Source of the DNA: Pseudoalteromonas aurantia
Lineage (GTDB): Bacteria; Pseudomonadota; Gammaproteobacteria; Enterobacterales; Alteromonadaceae
DNA: 42,931 nt
Reading direction: 5' to 3'
NCBI RefSeq assembly: GCF_005886875.1
Contig: NZ_PNBY01000037.1
Coordinates: 1 to 42,931 of the forward strand
Shown here in pieces: positions 9,101-16,668 of this stretch (the stretch's first letter is position 1; each line of letters begins with the position of its first letter). The notes beneath the pieces were generated by a model, which had not been told where the DNA came from, made no database searches, and was given only the letters and a program-made list of their open reading frames with translations. A program made the translations under genes and the position numbers.

Positions 9101-9282
9101 ACCGGATAGGTCAAGATAAGCCTGTGTTTGTCTATAAGTTGATCATGGCTAACTCTATCGAACAAAAAGTATTTAGCATGCAACAGCAAAAGCAGGCACT
9201 TGTTGATGTTTTATTTGCTGATAAGAGTTTGAATTTAGGTAAGTTTGATGAGCAGCAAATGTTAGCTATGCTGCAGTCGTAA
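6178..9282 (+). CDS. SWIM zinc-finger SNF2-family helicase
   Basis: 1034-residue Swi2/Snf2-type ATPase of superfamily 2, predicted to translocate on double-stranded DNA and remodel protein-DNA complexes or RNA polymerase (RapA-like in general chemistry). An N-terminal SWIM motif CxC...CxH is formed by C96, C98, C104 and H106. The helicase core occupies the C-terminal 450 residues: Walker A DDMGLGKT (about 600-607), DEAQ at 698-701, SGTPIENNL soon after, and motif VI QATDRAYRIGQ near 970-980. This fits the bacterial DEAD/DEAH plus SWIM family, usually 1000-1100 residues. ATG 6178 gives the full N-terminus but has only a weak GAG ahead. A rho-independent terminator follows at 9405. It is not obviously co-transcribed with parAB. 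Cellular target unknown. Confidence 0.92.
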   Translation: MSTQLSKEQLFALFEEIKQEQATQFPLSERFLKQYFNSALLVKAKEYLNNSQISYLDHSEDFSRIDSQVLGNFGNTFSQHIKITTVNNSNRVEAQCTCSNNAKCRHIAAVLLKLKIDHSGGFGEAYLVNDWFNELTQLQQSNFQSTNNVLLFVLEPHGKELLLNPKLSPFKPDGVYPLGRSLSEQQLNSHLAPKDVLETDFRLFNWVRSQNTPGHFEIFGNWGFTAVEQLIKTNRFYYQNKRQPLVLGHQKRLRFEWQINNKNAQLCGFLSQVDNWLLLRTDPPMYLNTDDLIIGRINSELNAQEIAHLQNMPPVALDQLNQVMTRFNDLFANDVILPPAGYKSVVKPTQVFAKLKGMNNSLEQTLALSIENTVGLSKAEQAKHVKRSEQVLLGLGLNARDGVFQLPVNDANGVHWFNNEVKPNLLKQGWEVEELSHKDPVNLPHITLSLKRDKQHHILGKVMFNSKPILLDWDITTPLDINNLADHHQYVKIAEQFYAVPTATFNELLTLKQRFSYYMSGQQFKFPLSYAKKVFELSTIESVSNDVRLLNYLKELELPIESSACATHSNQQNFVLRDYQEQGVSWLKFLNRHQLGGILADDMGLGKTLQVIAYFVGQHNTLVTKPSLIVCPTSLVGNWQNEFKRFAPHLTLTTVHGSDREKTLEQVHSARFILTTYPLLKRDLAYYKELEFDSIVLDEAQYIKNETAQVSKCVKQLNAQFKLCLSGTPIENNLLELKSLLDFVMPDVLGTKQQFKHHFQIPIEKEQDTARALELKTLIAPFILRRTKVEVVKELPDKTELVKELEFSPEQATLYRSVQLQIEDKLVSLFKEQGAQKSKLAFLDALLKLRQICCHPKLVDKGMGSESAKFVWLAEHLPNMLSQGRKVIIFSQFTSVLELISQQLTANDIVFTTLTGQTRNRERAISDFTDGHCDVFLISLKAGGTGLNLTQADTVIHFDPWWNPAVENQATDRAYRIGQDKPVFVYKLIMANSIEQKVFSMQQQKQALVDVLFADKSLNLGKFDEQQMLAMLQS

Positions 9283-9310
9283 AAATAATTAAAAATAATT
9301 AAAAATAATT
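9281..9310. repeat. Tandem 10-bp repeat x3
   Basis: Three perfect copies of AAAAATAATT, overlapping the last two bases of the helicase stop codon. This is a small AT-rich microsatellite, probably from replication slippage. Confidence 0.85.
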
Positions 9311-9404
9311 TGAACTAACTCAAAATCACGGGGTCTATTATTGTACTTGTTGGCAACAATGAGTTTAACATTGATTTCCCCCTTGATTACTTATTTGTAA
9401 TGGA

Positions 9405-9430
9405 GCCAGCAGACTTTGCTGGCTTTTTTG
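9405..9430 (+). terminator. Rho-independent terminator of SNF2 gene
   Basis: GCCAGCA (9405-9411) pairs with TGCTGGC (9417-9423) across a 5-nt loop and is followed directly by a run of T. It lies about 120 bp after the helicase stop. Confidence 0.9.
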
Positions 9431-9568
9431 TTTTTGCAGTTGCAATTTATTCATTTAGAAATAATTCCACATTCTGTCCACATTGTTTCGCTTTAATAAA
9501 CATATTACAACGACGCACCAAGTTAGTTGGTTTGGTGTCACTTAATTAGCTCTAGAAGGCGAATAGAA

Positions 9569-9766
9569 ATGTTGTGTTATGAAGAAGCTCCATCGCATCT
9601 AAACTTTATCGAACCACTTTCACAATGTGATTATGATCTACTAGCAGAGGTTGCGACCAGCGATGATCTAAATAGCATTCTAACTATGCTATTAGTTGAT
9701 GAGACATTGTCTGACTCGTTGAAAAACGACGCAAAGAATCAATTGAAAGCAAATCAATTAAACTAA
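9569..9766 (+). CDS. Small hypothetical protein ahead of response regulator
   Basis: A 65-residue acidic protein; ATG 9569 is chosen because AGAAGG precedes it at a suitable distance, while the upstream in-frame GTG at 9527 has none. No domain, signal peptide or membrane segment is seen; the sequence is mainly predicted helix (LNSILTMLLVDETLSDSLKN). It ends 20 bp before the response-regulator gene and may be co-transcribed with it. Not recognised. Confidence 0.55.
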   Translation: MLCYEEAPSHLNFIEPLSQCDYDLLAEVATSDDLNSILTMLLVDETLSDSLKNDAKNQLKANQLN

Positions 9767-9786
9767 TTACCAATCGAAGAGAAATT

Positions 9787-10476
9787 ATGCAGCACATCCT
9801 TATAGTTGAAGGTGACTTTGATATAGCAGAGCAAGTCATGTTGTTTTTTAAAGCATCTGGATTTAAAACGTCACACATCGCTGATGGTGAAGAGGTTGTG
9901 CCTTGGGTTGAAGAAAATAGCCCTGATGCGATTTTAATGGACATTATGCTGCCGAACCAAGATGGTGTGGAGTGCATGAAGCAGATCCGAGCTTTTTCTA
10001 TGGTGCCAATTATTATGATGACGGCCAAAGTGGCTGAATCAGATAGGCTAAAAGGGCTTGAGTTTGGTGCTGACGATTATGTGTGTAAACCTTTTAGCGC
10101 GGCTGAATTGGTAATGCGTATGAAGGCCATTTTGCGTCGCTGTGCTCCTTTAGCAGATGCTGAGTCTGAAAAGTTGGTGAATGTCGATGAGGCGCAGTTG
10201 ACGGTAACATTAAAAGGGCAACTATTAGCCTTAACGAAGGTGGAGTTTGATGTGTTTGCATTACTTTATAACGCGCCATGCCGAGTTTTCTCACGTCAGC
10301 AGATCCTAGATTGTATTCAACCTGACAACTTTGATATTTCAGATCGAGTCATTGATAGTCACATCAAAAATATTCGGAAAAAAATAAAATCTTTGAATAT
10401 TTCTCCAAAATTGGTTGGGTCGGTTTACGGTGCCGGCTATCGCTATGATGAGCAGCAAATCAATAACAGTAATTAA
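9787..10476 (+). CDS. Orphan BaeR-like response regulator
   Basis: OmpR-family response regulator of 229 residues: receiver domain (1-115) and winged-helix DNA-binding domain (about 130-225, ending GSVYGAGYRYDEQ). Phosphoacceptor D52 lies in LMDIMLPNQDG, with T79 and K101 as the usual switch residues. It is closest in appearance to BaeR (RLKGLEFGADDYVCKPFS; DSHIKNIRKKI). Odd feature: the metal-binding acidic pair normally written ED is E8-G9 (VEGD), so one Mg-coordinating acid is missing, though D10 follows. No intact kinase is adjacent; the nearest BaeS-like gene (12717-14470, minus) is a pseudogene. Phosphorylation may therefore be weak or dispensable, which is an inference. A small ORF lies 20 bp upstream. 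Confidence 0.88.
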   Translation: MQHILIVEGDFDIAEQVMLFFKASGFKTSHIADGEEVVPWVEENSPDAILMDIMLPNQDGVECMKQIRAFSMVPIIMMTAKVAESDRLKGLEFGADDYVCKPFSAAELVMRMKAILRRCAPLADAESEKLVNVDEAQLTVTLKGQLLALTKVEFDVFALLYNAPCRVFSRQQILDCIQPDNFDISDRVIDSHIKNIRKKIKSLNISPKLVGSVYGAGYRYDEQQINNSN

Positions 10477-10531
10477 GTGATAACCGTGTTGCTCTCAGGT
10501 ATTATTAATAAAAATATTATCTGAGAACATT

Positions 10532-11995
10532 ATGTTAGATGCGCTTTTTTCTCACCTTTCTTGGTCGCATGTCGCCGTGTTTTTTTCGGCTATTATCTGC
10601 CCTTTACCTTTTTATTTTCTCAGTCGTCAAAAACTAAAAACACAGTTTTCGGTGCTAGAGCAGCAACATCTTCACAGTTTAAACAGCCATGAACAACTGG
10701 CGCTTCAGCAACAGTCATTGCAAACAGAGTTACAGCAGTTACAGGCAGAAAAAGTTCAATTACATGGTCATTGTCAGCAATACCAAGCTAGGTTGTCTGA
10801 GAAGCAATCTCAAGTAACGCAATATCAGGAGTTGTGGCAGCGCAGTGAACAAAGTCTGTCAGAAAACCGCTCAAATACTCACCAGTTAGAACTTGAGTTA
10901 AACGATTTGAAAGTGACGTTAGAGCAAAAGCAACTCAGTTTTGATGCACAAGTTTCACAGTTAGAGAACTCTAAAAGCCTTTTAAAACATGAGTTTGAAA
11001 ATATAGCAAATCAAATTTTTGAAGAAAAGACCACGCGTTTTAATCACCAAAGCCAAGAGAAATTAAATCAATTACTTAAACCTGTTCAGGGTGAACTGAA
11101 AGGGTTTAGAGATAAAATGGAAGCTATTCACAGTGAAGAGTTAAAGCAACGTGCTGCACTTAAAACTGAGCTGCTGCATTTACAAGAAAACAATAAAAAC
11201 ATCACAGAGCAAGCAGTCCAACTCACTAGTGCGCTGCAAGGACAGAAAAAAACGCAGGGGAATTGGGGTGAGCTGATGCTTGAGAATGTGCTCGATAGTG
11301 CAGGCCTTCGTGCTGGTTATGATTATAAGCGAGAGGTTTCGTTTACCACGGATGAAGGAAAATATCGGCCTGATGTTGTGGTATATTTGCCTCAAGAACG
11401 TCACCTAGTGATCGATGCGAAAACATCACTTAATGCCTACACACGATATGTTAATGCAGACACTGAGCTAGAAGCAAGTGATGCGCTCGTTGCTCACTCA
11501 CAAGCGGTAATTGCTCGGATCAAAGAACTGGGTAGTAAATCTTATGAAAGATTACCAGGACTCAACTCACCAGACGTCGTTATTATGTTTATTCCGATAG
11601 AGTCAGCTTTTGTTGAGGCGATCAAGCATATGCCTAATATGTATCAACATGCATTAGAGCAAAATGTATTGGTGGCCACACCAACAACCTTATTAACGAG
11701 CATGAATATTGTTAAGCAGTTATGGCGTTTTGAAGAGCAGAGCAAGCATAGTAGAGAGCTCGCAGTAAGAGCTGAGAAATTTTACAACAAACTCAATAGT
11801 TTTTTGCACAGTATGGAAGGTGTTGGGCGTCAGTTAGATAAAGCCAAAGAAAGCTACGACACAGCCTTCTCACAGCTGTATCATGGAAAAGCGAACTTGA
11901 TAAAGCAAGCTTCAGAATTTAAAGAGTTAGGTGTGTCTGTGAATAAAGAAATGCCAAAAGAACTGGTAGAAAAGTCTAAGTTAGAGCTTGAGTAA
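10532..11995 (+). CDS. rmuC: RmuC family DNA recombination protein
   Basis: 487 residues; RmuC limits DNA inversions between short inverted repeats in E. coli and carries a restriction-endonuclease-like fold. One N-terminal membrane segment (about 13-30, VAVFFSAIICPLPFYFLS) is followed by a long glutamine-rich coiled coil (about 35-240). The conserved RmuC domain then follows, with GNWGELMLENVLDSAGL, KYRPDVVVYLP and LVIDAKTSL, whose Asp and Lys are nuclease-like core residues. Length is normal for the family. It starts 55 bp after the response-regulator stop, possibly with its own promoter. The partner across the 3' end (12078-12596) is convergent. Confidence 0.95.
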   Translation: MLDALFSHLSWSHVAVFFSAIICPLPFYFLSRQKLKTQFSVLEQQHLHSLNSHEQLALQQQSLQTELQQLQAEKVQLHGHCQQYQARLSEKQSQVTQYQELWQRSEQSLSENRSNTHQLELELNDLKVTLEQKQLSFDAQVSQLENSKSLLKHEFENIANQIFEEKTTRFNHQSQEKLNQLLKPVQGELKGFRDKMEAIHSEELKQRAALKTELLHLQENNKNITEQAVQLTSALQGQKKTQGNWGELMLENVLDSAGLRAGYDYKREVSFTTDEGKYRPDVVVYLPQERHLVIDAKTSLNAYTRYVNADTELEASDALVAHSQAVIARIKELGSKSYERLPGLNSPDVVIMFIPIESAFVEAIKHMPNMYQHALEQNVLVATPTTLLTSMNIVKQLWRFEEQSKHSRELAVRAEKFYNKLNSFLHSMEGVGRQLDKAKESYDTAFSQLYHGKANLIKQASEFKELGVSVNKEMPKELVEKSKLELE

Positions 11996-12020
11996 TATGA
12001 GTGAGGCTTATAATCGTCAA

Positions 12021-12036
12021 CCCCCTTTACAGGGGG
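12021..12036. terminator. GC-rich hairpin between convergent genes
   Basis: CCCCCT, TTAC loop, AGGGGG. It lies between rmuC and the convergent membrane-protein gene. No T-run follows on either strand, so termination function is uncertain. Confidence 0.35.
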
Positions 12037-12077
12037 GATTAAATATAAAAAATATAGAAGAGAATGCAAACAACGAG

Positions 12078-12596
12078 TTAGGCATGACTATGTGGGTTTT
12101 GACACTGCGCAAAATTACTTTTTCTTGGAGGGTCGACATATAAGTTAATGTACAACTCACTTTTATTGATATCTAACCACACTCTGCTGCTGGCTGGGGG
12201 ACATAAAGAATGTTTAATGTAGCTTTCGAGCTCTTTTTCATTCATAGAGAGCTTTTGTGGAATGCTGATAAAAATATTGACTTCGCCATCATCGAATTTC
12301 GCTTTCTGAAACTGCCAACTACCCGTCATAAATTGTTTAGAGAAATAGCGAGATATTTTATTTTGGGCAGTTAAATCTAACATTGTACCTTGTATTTTAG
12401 CCCCGCCTGAAAAATACATCCATGCACTTGCAAGAATAATAAAACCGCCCAATAACATCGAAATGAACGTGACGTTCATTCTATTGCTTTTTGGCGTGTT
12501 CTTACGCAATGATTGTTTTTTTTGCTCCGTGCGTGATTCTACAATTTTTACCCAATCACTGTGCTTGTTTGCTTGTTTGCTTGTTTGCTGTGTCAT
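12078..12596 (-). CDS. Single-pass membrane protein, unknown function
   Basis: 172 residues with a basic, glutamine-rich cytoplasmic N-terminus (1-42), one membrane helix (about 46-65, ISMLLGGFIILASAWMYF) and a roughly 105-residue outer domain of alternating charged and hydrophobic strands. The outer part ends with LYINLYVDPPRK. No family is recognised. The reading frame begins inside an 8-bp tandem repeat (12563-12589) encoding residues 3-11, so copy-number slippage would shift the frame. No upstream gene shares its orientation closely, so it is probably monocistronic. Confidence 0.6.
   Translation of the reverse strand: MTQQTSKQANKHSDWVKIVESRTEQKKQSLRKNTPKSNRMNVTFISMLLGGFIILASAWMYFSGGAKIQGTMLDLTAQNKISRYFSKQFMTGSWQFQKAKFDDGEVNIFISIPQKLSMNEKELESYIKHSLCPPASSRVWLDINKSELYINLYVDPPRKSNFAQCQNPHSHA
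12563..12589 (-). repeat. Octanucleotide tandem repeat inside 5' end of gene
   Basis: Plus strand GCTTGTTT repeated three times perfectly plus a partial fourth copy (GCT). It lies within codons 3-11 of the membrane-protein gene at 12078-12596. The unit is not a multiple of three, so gain or loss of one copy would frameshift the gene near its start. Confidence 0.85.
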
Positions 12597-12716
12597 AATT
12601 ATCCTCCAAGATTTTACCTGCTTATTACATCAATACAATGTGGAAGAAAAATGAAGTGAACCGCTTAATATTTGGCTTTATAGCCTGAAACTGGTTGGAT
12701 GAGTAAAATCGTTAAC

Positions 12717-14470
12717 TTATTCTTTTGTTGTTATTATAGGTAAAGTTAAACGAACACATAAGCCCTCAGGCTTGCCGTGATGTAGATTAATGTTACCTTC
12801 TAAGGCGTGCGTTAAGCCTTCGCATATAGAGAGCCCTAGACCTGATCCACCTAATGCCCAACTACGAGACTCATCTATGCGATACAGGCGCTCAAACAAT
12901 TTATTTAGCTCGGTTTCAGAAACACCTGGGGCACTATCGTCAATCTGAATGAATATATACTTTGTATTTACTCTGACTTTTAATTGAATGTGTTCTGGAC
13001 TGTCAGTGTATAAACACGCATTTTTAGCAAAGTTAGTAATAATTTGATCCACTTTTTGTTTATCGGTCTTGAATACCGTTGCTTCAAGAATATCGATGTC
13101 AGCTATAAATCGTAAATGGCATTGAGTTGCGAGTGTTTTCATATCCGCTATGTAAAGTGAAGTGAGTGCACTTAATTGACACTCTTGCCATATCAAATGC
13201 GTTGACAGGTTTTGCACTTGAGATAATTGATACACGTCAGAGATGAGATTATTTATTTTGCTATAAGCAAGCGCCTTACCGTCGAGTAAGTTGTGCTCTA
13301 AAACTTAGATATGTAATTGTGATACGCCCATAGGTGTGCTGAGTTCATGAGAGATATCTGCTAACATTTTATTTTTTTGATTCAAATTCGATTGATATAG
13401 ACTTGCCTTATATTGGGCATTGCGATGTTTTATGACATACAAGTACACGGAGACGACTCTGAATAGTAAAATTATGATACATGCCAGCAGCCATGTGCGC
13501 CTTTGCAAAATTTGTTTCTCAAGCTCCACCTTTATTACAGCAGACTTTTGTTCTGTTTGGGCTAGTTTTTGTTATTGAACAAGAGCATTGACTTGCTGTC
13601 TTTATTGTTTAGTTGCACCTTGGTTTACCTCCTGAACTGCCTACTTATGAATAGCAAATTCGCTCAGCAAAGTGTGATATGCTTCTTCATAGTGATTTTT
13701 AAGCATACGGTATTGTGCTTTAGTATATTGAAGCTGTGCATCTAGTTTTTTATCACCTATGCCCTTGAGGAGCTCTTGGACTTTTGGGAGGTATAGTTTA
13801 AGAAGGTTAGTGTTTTTTTACTGAATATGTAGTTCTATTGGATTTAAATAGGCATGTACTTTCCTATTGGAGACTGTGTTTTTAAAGCATGGTTTAAACT
13901 TTTTTGTAATCAACTAAGCGCCATATGAGGGTTATCTAGCTTCGAGTAGATGCGGTGCAATGAGTTATATGCACGTGCTAGATTTGCATTGGCCTCCAGG
14001 GGCTTTAGTATGTTGATGACTTCTATAAATTGATCTAACGCTTCGTTGTATTTGTTATTTTTAAGTTTTATCTCTGCAAGCCCTATAGCAGTGTTCTGCT
14101 TGTTCAAAGTTCTGAATGCAGACTGATAGGTCACCTAAGTTATAAAAGTTGGAAGCCTTCATCTCCCAACCTTTAGATGTTTTAAGAAATTTTTGGGCCT
14201 TTGAATGTTACTCCATAGACAGTACCACGTTGTTTTTTGCTGTATGATTACGTCAGCATACCTATTTTGTTTACGTAAAACTTTTGCGAGTTTGAGTTTT
14301 GTTTTCATCGAACTTACCACTGCGTTCGAGTGTTTTTAGCAAAGTATATGCTTGTGTTAATTGCCCTTGCTTTTTCAGTATATCCACATCATTGAATGAT
14401 GGTTGTGCTAATACAATGTCAGTTAAAGTAATATTAAAGAATAAATAAACTGAGCTAGATAGCGTTTCAT
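12717..14470 (-). pseudogene. Decayed BaeS-like sensor histidine kinase with TPR sensor
   Basis: Remains of a sensor kinase. The likely original start is the ATG at 14470 (MKRYLAQFIYSLILL, then a stop), a signal peptide now broken. TPR-like fragments lie at 13910-14134 and around 14271-14420. Then come a membrane helix (about 13430-13500), a HisKA box DISHELSTPM near 13330, and an ATPase domain with DDSAPGV and GGSGLGLSI (BaeS style) up to 12717. In one frame there are stops at 13305, 13572, 13602 and 13641, all where Gln codons would be expected (CAA/CAG to TAA/TAG). Frame changes occur around 13900, 14135-14270 and 14440. It cannot yield a full kinase. The orphan BaeR-like regulator at 9787 could have been its partner, but they are 2.2 kb apart in opposite orientation. 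Confidence 0.88.
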
Positions 14471-14533
14471 AATGCTTATTGTATTGAAAACTGCACACCT
14501 TCTTTATGATTAATATGGTTGAATTATGATGCC

Positions 14534-14550
14534 TGTAAAGGGCCTTTACA
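14534..14550. promoter_or_regulatory. Perfect palindrome TGTAAAGG-G-CCTTTACA
   Basis: Eight-base arms around a single G, 64 bp upstream of the decayed kinase start. Its size fits a dimeric regulator's operator. It lies 45 bp from the iteron-like cluster. The half-site word TGTAAA also appears in Vibrio parS2, but the half-site order is inverted, so no parS claim is made. Confidence 0.5.
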
Positions 14551-14594
14551 TATTGCATTTTGTGCAATTATTTTATCGGCATTAAGGTAAAGGG

Positions 14595-14786
14595 TTAGTA
14601 AAATTGTGTTTTATCAATGCTGGGCGTTAGTAAAAATTTGATTTATAACTGTGTTAAAGTTAGTAAAAATGTGCTCTGTGAGCGATTAAGGTCTATTTAT
14701 TGGTGAAATAATTGACTGAAAATATGTTTTAGCGGTAATTCTTGAATACTACGTTGAATTTGCCAAAAGGTAGTAAAAATATGATC
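14595..14786 (+). repeat. Remote cluster of four Rep iteron-like 17-mers
   Basis: Copies on the plus strand: E 14595-14611 TTAGTAAAATTGTGTTT, F 14627-14643 TTAGTAAAAATTTGATT, G 14660-14676 TTAGTAAAAATGTGCTC, H 14770-14786 GTAGTAAAAATATGATC. All share TAGTAAAA and a G at position 14 with origin iterons A-D. G differs from iteron C by one base and continues to match it for TCTGT. Spacings E-F 32 and F-G 33 equal the A-B spacing at the origin. Unlike the origin copies, E, F and G have lost the terminal GATC. Likely a second Rep-binding locus about 11 kb from the origin, in the gap between a pseudogene and aceA. Confidence 0.75.
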
Positions 14787-14800
14787 CGGTGTGTCTAGAA

Positions 14801-14829
14801 CAATAAAGAGCCTAAAAGGCTCTTTATTG
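14801..14829 (-). terminator. Strong hairpin terminator of aceA
   Basis: CAATAAAGAGCCT (14801-14813) pairs perfectly with AGGCTCTTTATTG (14817-14829) over a 3-nt AAA loop. It lies 10 bp beyond the aceA stop. The 13-bp stem carries A/T-rich flanks in both directions. Confidence 0.75.
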
Positions 14830-14838
14830 GCATCATTT

Positions 14839-16443
14839 TTAAAATTGATTCATAGTATTGGCTGACCCGCCAGCTTTCAATGCATTCTCTCCTGAAAAGT
14901 ATTCTTTATGAGTATCCCCAATGTTAGACCCTGCAAGGTCTTGGTGTTTCACTGATGCCTGTTCTCTACGGATCTCTTGACGTTGCACATCTCTGACATA
15001 TGCAAGCATTCCGAGTTCACCAAAGTAGCCTTCAGAAAGAATGTCAGTACTGAGTGCTGCTGTATGATAGGTGGGTAATGTGATCAAGTGATGGAAAATT
15101 CCTGCTTCTCGCGCCCCATCCTTTTGAAAATTCTGTACCAGTAAATCAGCTTCACGGGCAAGTTCTGTATTATCTAACTCTGGGCTCATCAATGCTTTCG
15201 GATCATGGCTTGGATCTGGATAGTGACTTAAGTCTTTTTGTTGCGCTTGCCACTGTGCATAGACTTGCTCTCGGAATTTCAGTGTCCAGTTAAATGAAGG
15301 TGAGTTGTTATAAACTAGTTTAGCATCGGGCACTTGCTCTTTAATACTATTGACCAGTTCGGCGATTTGACTAACGTTTGGCTTTTCAGTTTCAATCCAG
15401 AGTAAGTCGGCACCGGATTGTAAGCTCGTAACGCAATCTAATATGACACGCGCTTTTTCTGACCCTTCTTTAAATTGATATAGGCCATTATCAAGGCGTG
15501 TTGGTTTGCGGAGTTGCCCATCGAGTTTTATCGCCATTTCGCCGTCATTTAGCTCATCTATATTATCGACCACGGTTGTTTCTAAAAATGCGGTGTATTG
15601 GCTTGCGATATCTCCAGGCGTTTTTGATACCGGGATCTTTTGCGTTAAACTCGCGCCCAAAGAGTCTGTTCTGGCGACAATTATTCCCTCTTCTACACCC
15701 AGTTCTAAAAATGCGTAGCGTACAGCATTAATTTTTGCGAGAAAATCTTCATGTGGCACCGTGACCTTTCCTGCTTGGTGGCCGCATTGCTTAGCATCTG
15801 ATACCTGATTTTCTATTTGAATGGCACAGGCACCCGCTTCAATCATTTTTTTAGCCAATAAGTAAGTTGCCTCTTCATTACCAAAACCCGCGTCAATATC
15901 GGCTATAATTGGTACAACGTGTGTTTCAAAATTATCAATTCGCGAAATGATTTCTTGGGTCTGTTTACCTTGGGATATTGCATCATCCAACTCCCGATAT
16001 AAGTGGTCTAACTCGCGTGCATCTGCTTGTTTTAAGAAGGTATAGATCTCTTCAATTAATGACGCAACAGATGTCTTTTCATGCATACTTTGATCTGGCA
16101 GCGGGCCAAACTCTGATCGCAGTGCTGCAACCATCCAGCCACTTAGGTACACGTATGAGCGCTTGGTTGTTTTTTGATGCTTTTTCACAGCCATCATCAT
16201 TTGTTGTGCAGTAAAACCATGCCAGCAGCCTAGCGATTGTGTGTATTGACTGTTATCTGCATCATACGCAGCCATATCTTGGCGCATGATATTTGCTGTG
16301 TATTTCGCAATATCAAGGCCCGTCTTGAACCTGTTTTGAAGGCTCATTCGACTAGCAAACTCTGGGTTTATAGACTGCCATGTTGACTTGTTGCTCTGAC
16401 AAAGGGTTGTATAGTGATCTACTTTAGCTTGGTAGTTTTTCAT
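14839..16443 (-). CDS. aceA: Isocitrate lyase
   Basis: Cleaves isocitrate to succinate and glyoxylate, the first step of the glyoxylate bypass; cytosolic. 534 residues, matching the longer isocitrate lyase class seen in Pseudomonas and Pseudoalteromonas rather than the 434-residue E. coli enzyme. Visible motifs: SGWMVAAL (101-108), PIIADIDAGFGNEEATYLLA (metal and substrate loop, 178-197) and the catalytic loop K218-Q219-C220-G221-H222, where most enzymes have KKCGH. GIIVARTDSLGA follows. AAGGATA lies 8 bp before the ATG. It is divergent from glcB, the next bypass enzyme, across 225 bp that must hold both promoters. A strong terminator follows it. Confidence 0.96.
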   Translation of the reverse strand: MKNYQAKVDHYTTLCQSNKSTWQSINPEFASRMSLQNRFKTGLDIAKYTANIMRQDMAAYDADNSQYTQSLGCWHGFTAQQMMMAVKKHQKTTKRSYVYLSGWMVAALRSEFGPLPDQSMHEKTSVASLIEEIYTFLKQADARELDHLYRELDDAISQGKQTQEIISRIDNFETHVVPIIADIDAGFGNEEATYLLAKKMIEAGACAIQIENQVSDAKQCGHQAGKVTVPHEDFLAKINAVRYAFLELGVEEGIIVARTDSLGASLTQKIPVSKTPGDIASQYTAFLETTVVDNIDELNDGEMAIKLDGQLRKPTRLDNGLYQFKEGSEKARVILDCVTSLQSGADLLWIETEKPNVSQIAELVNSIKEQVPDAKLVYNNSPSFNWTLKFREQVYAQWQAQQKDLSHYPDPSHDPKALMSPELDNTELAREADLLVQNFQKDGAREAGIFHHLITLPTYHTAALSTDILSEGYFGELGMLAYVRDVQRQEIRREQASVKHQDLAGSNIGDTHKEYFSGENALKAGGSANTMNQF

Positions 16444-16668
16444 AACGAGTTATCCTTCGAACGGTTAATTTATATCTGTTTTTAATATGAGAGTGCACCA
16501 AGTGGTCTGACCCCGGTGATTAATTAAACATTAAGTCTGTTTTGATGATTTTTTAAATTTATAGTTGTTATTGTCATTATCATTTATGTGAATGTGCATT
16601 TGCTGTTCGAGTGGGTGGTCTTTACGTTATGGTTACTCAAACCCGTTCAAATTAACTAGGATTTAGAT

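Noticed and set aside
9281..9310. Tandem AAAAATAATT repeat as a replication or CRISPR-like element
   Set aside because: Only three adjacent AT-rich 10-mers without spacers; best seen as slippage.
13305..13643. TAA/TAG recoded as Gln in the kinase gene
   Set aside because: Further frame breaks and a TGA occur in the same gene, while all neighbours use these stops normally, so decay explains it better.
15498..15731. Plus-strand open frames within aceA
   Set aside because: Shadow frames of the isocitrate lyase gene with no ribosome site and no family resemblance.
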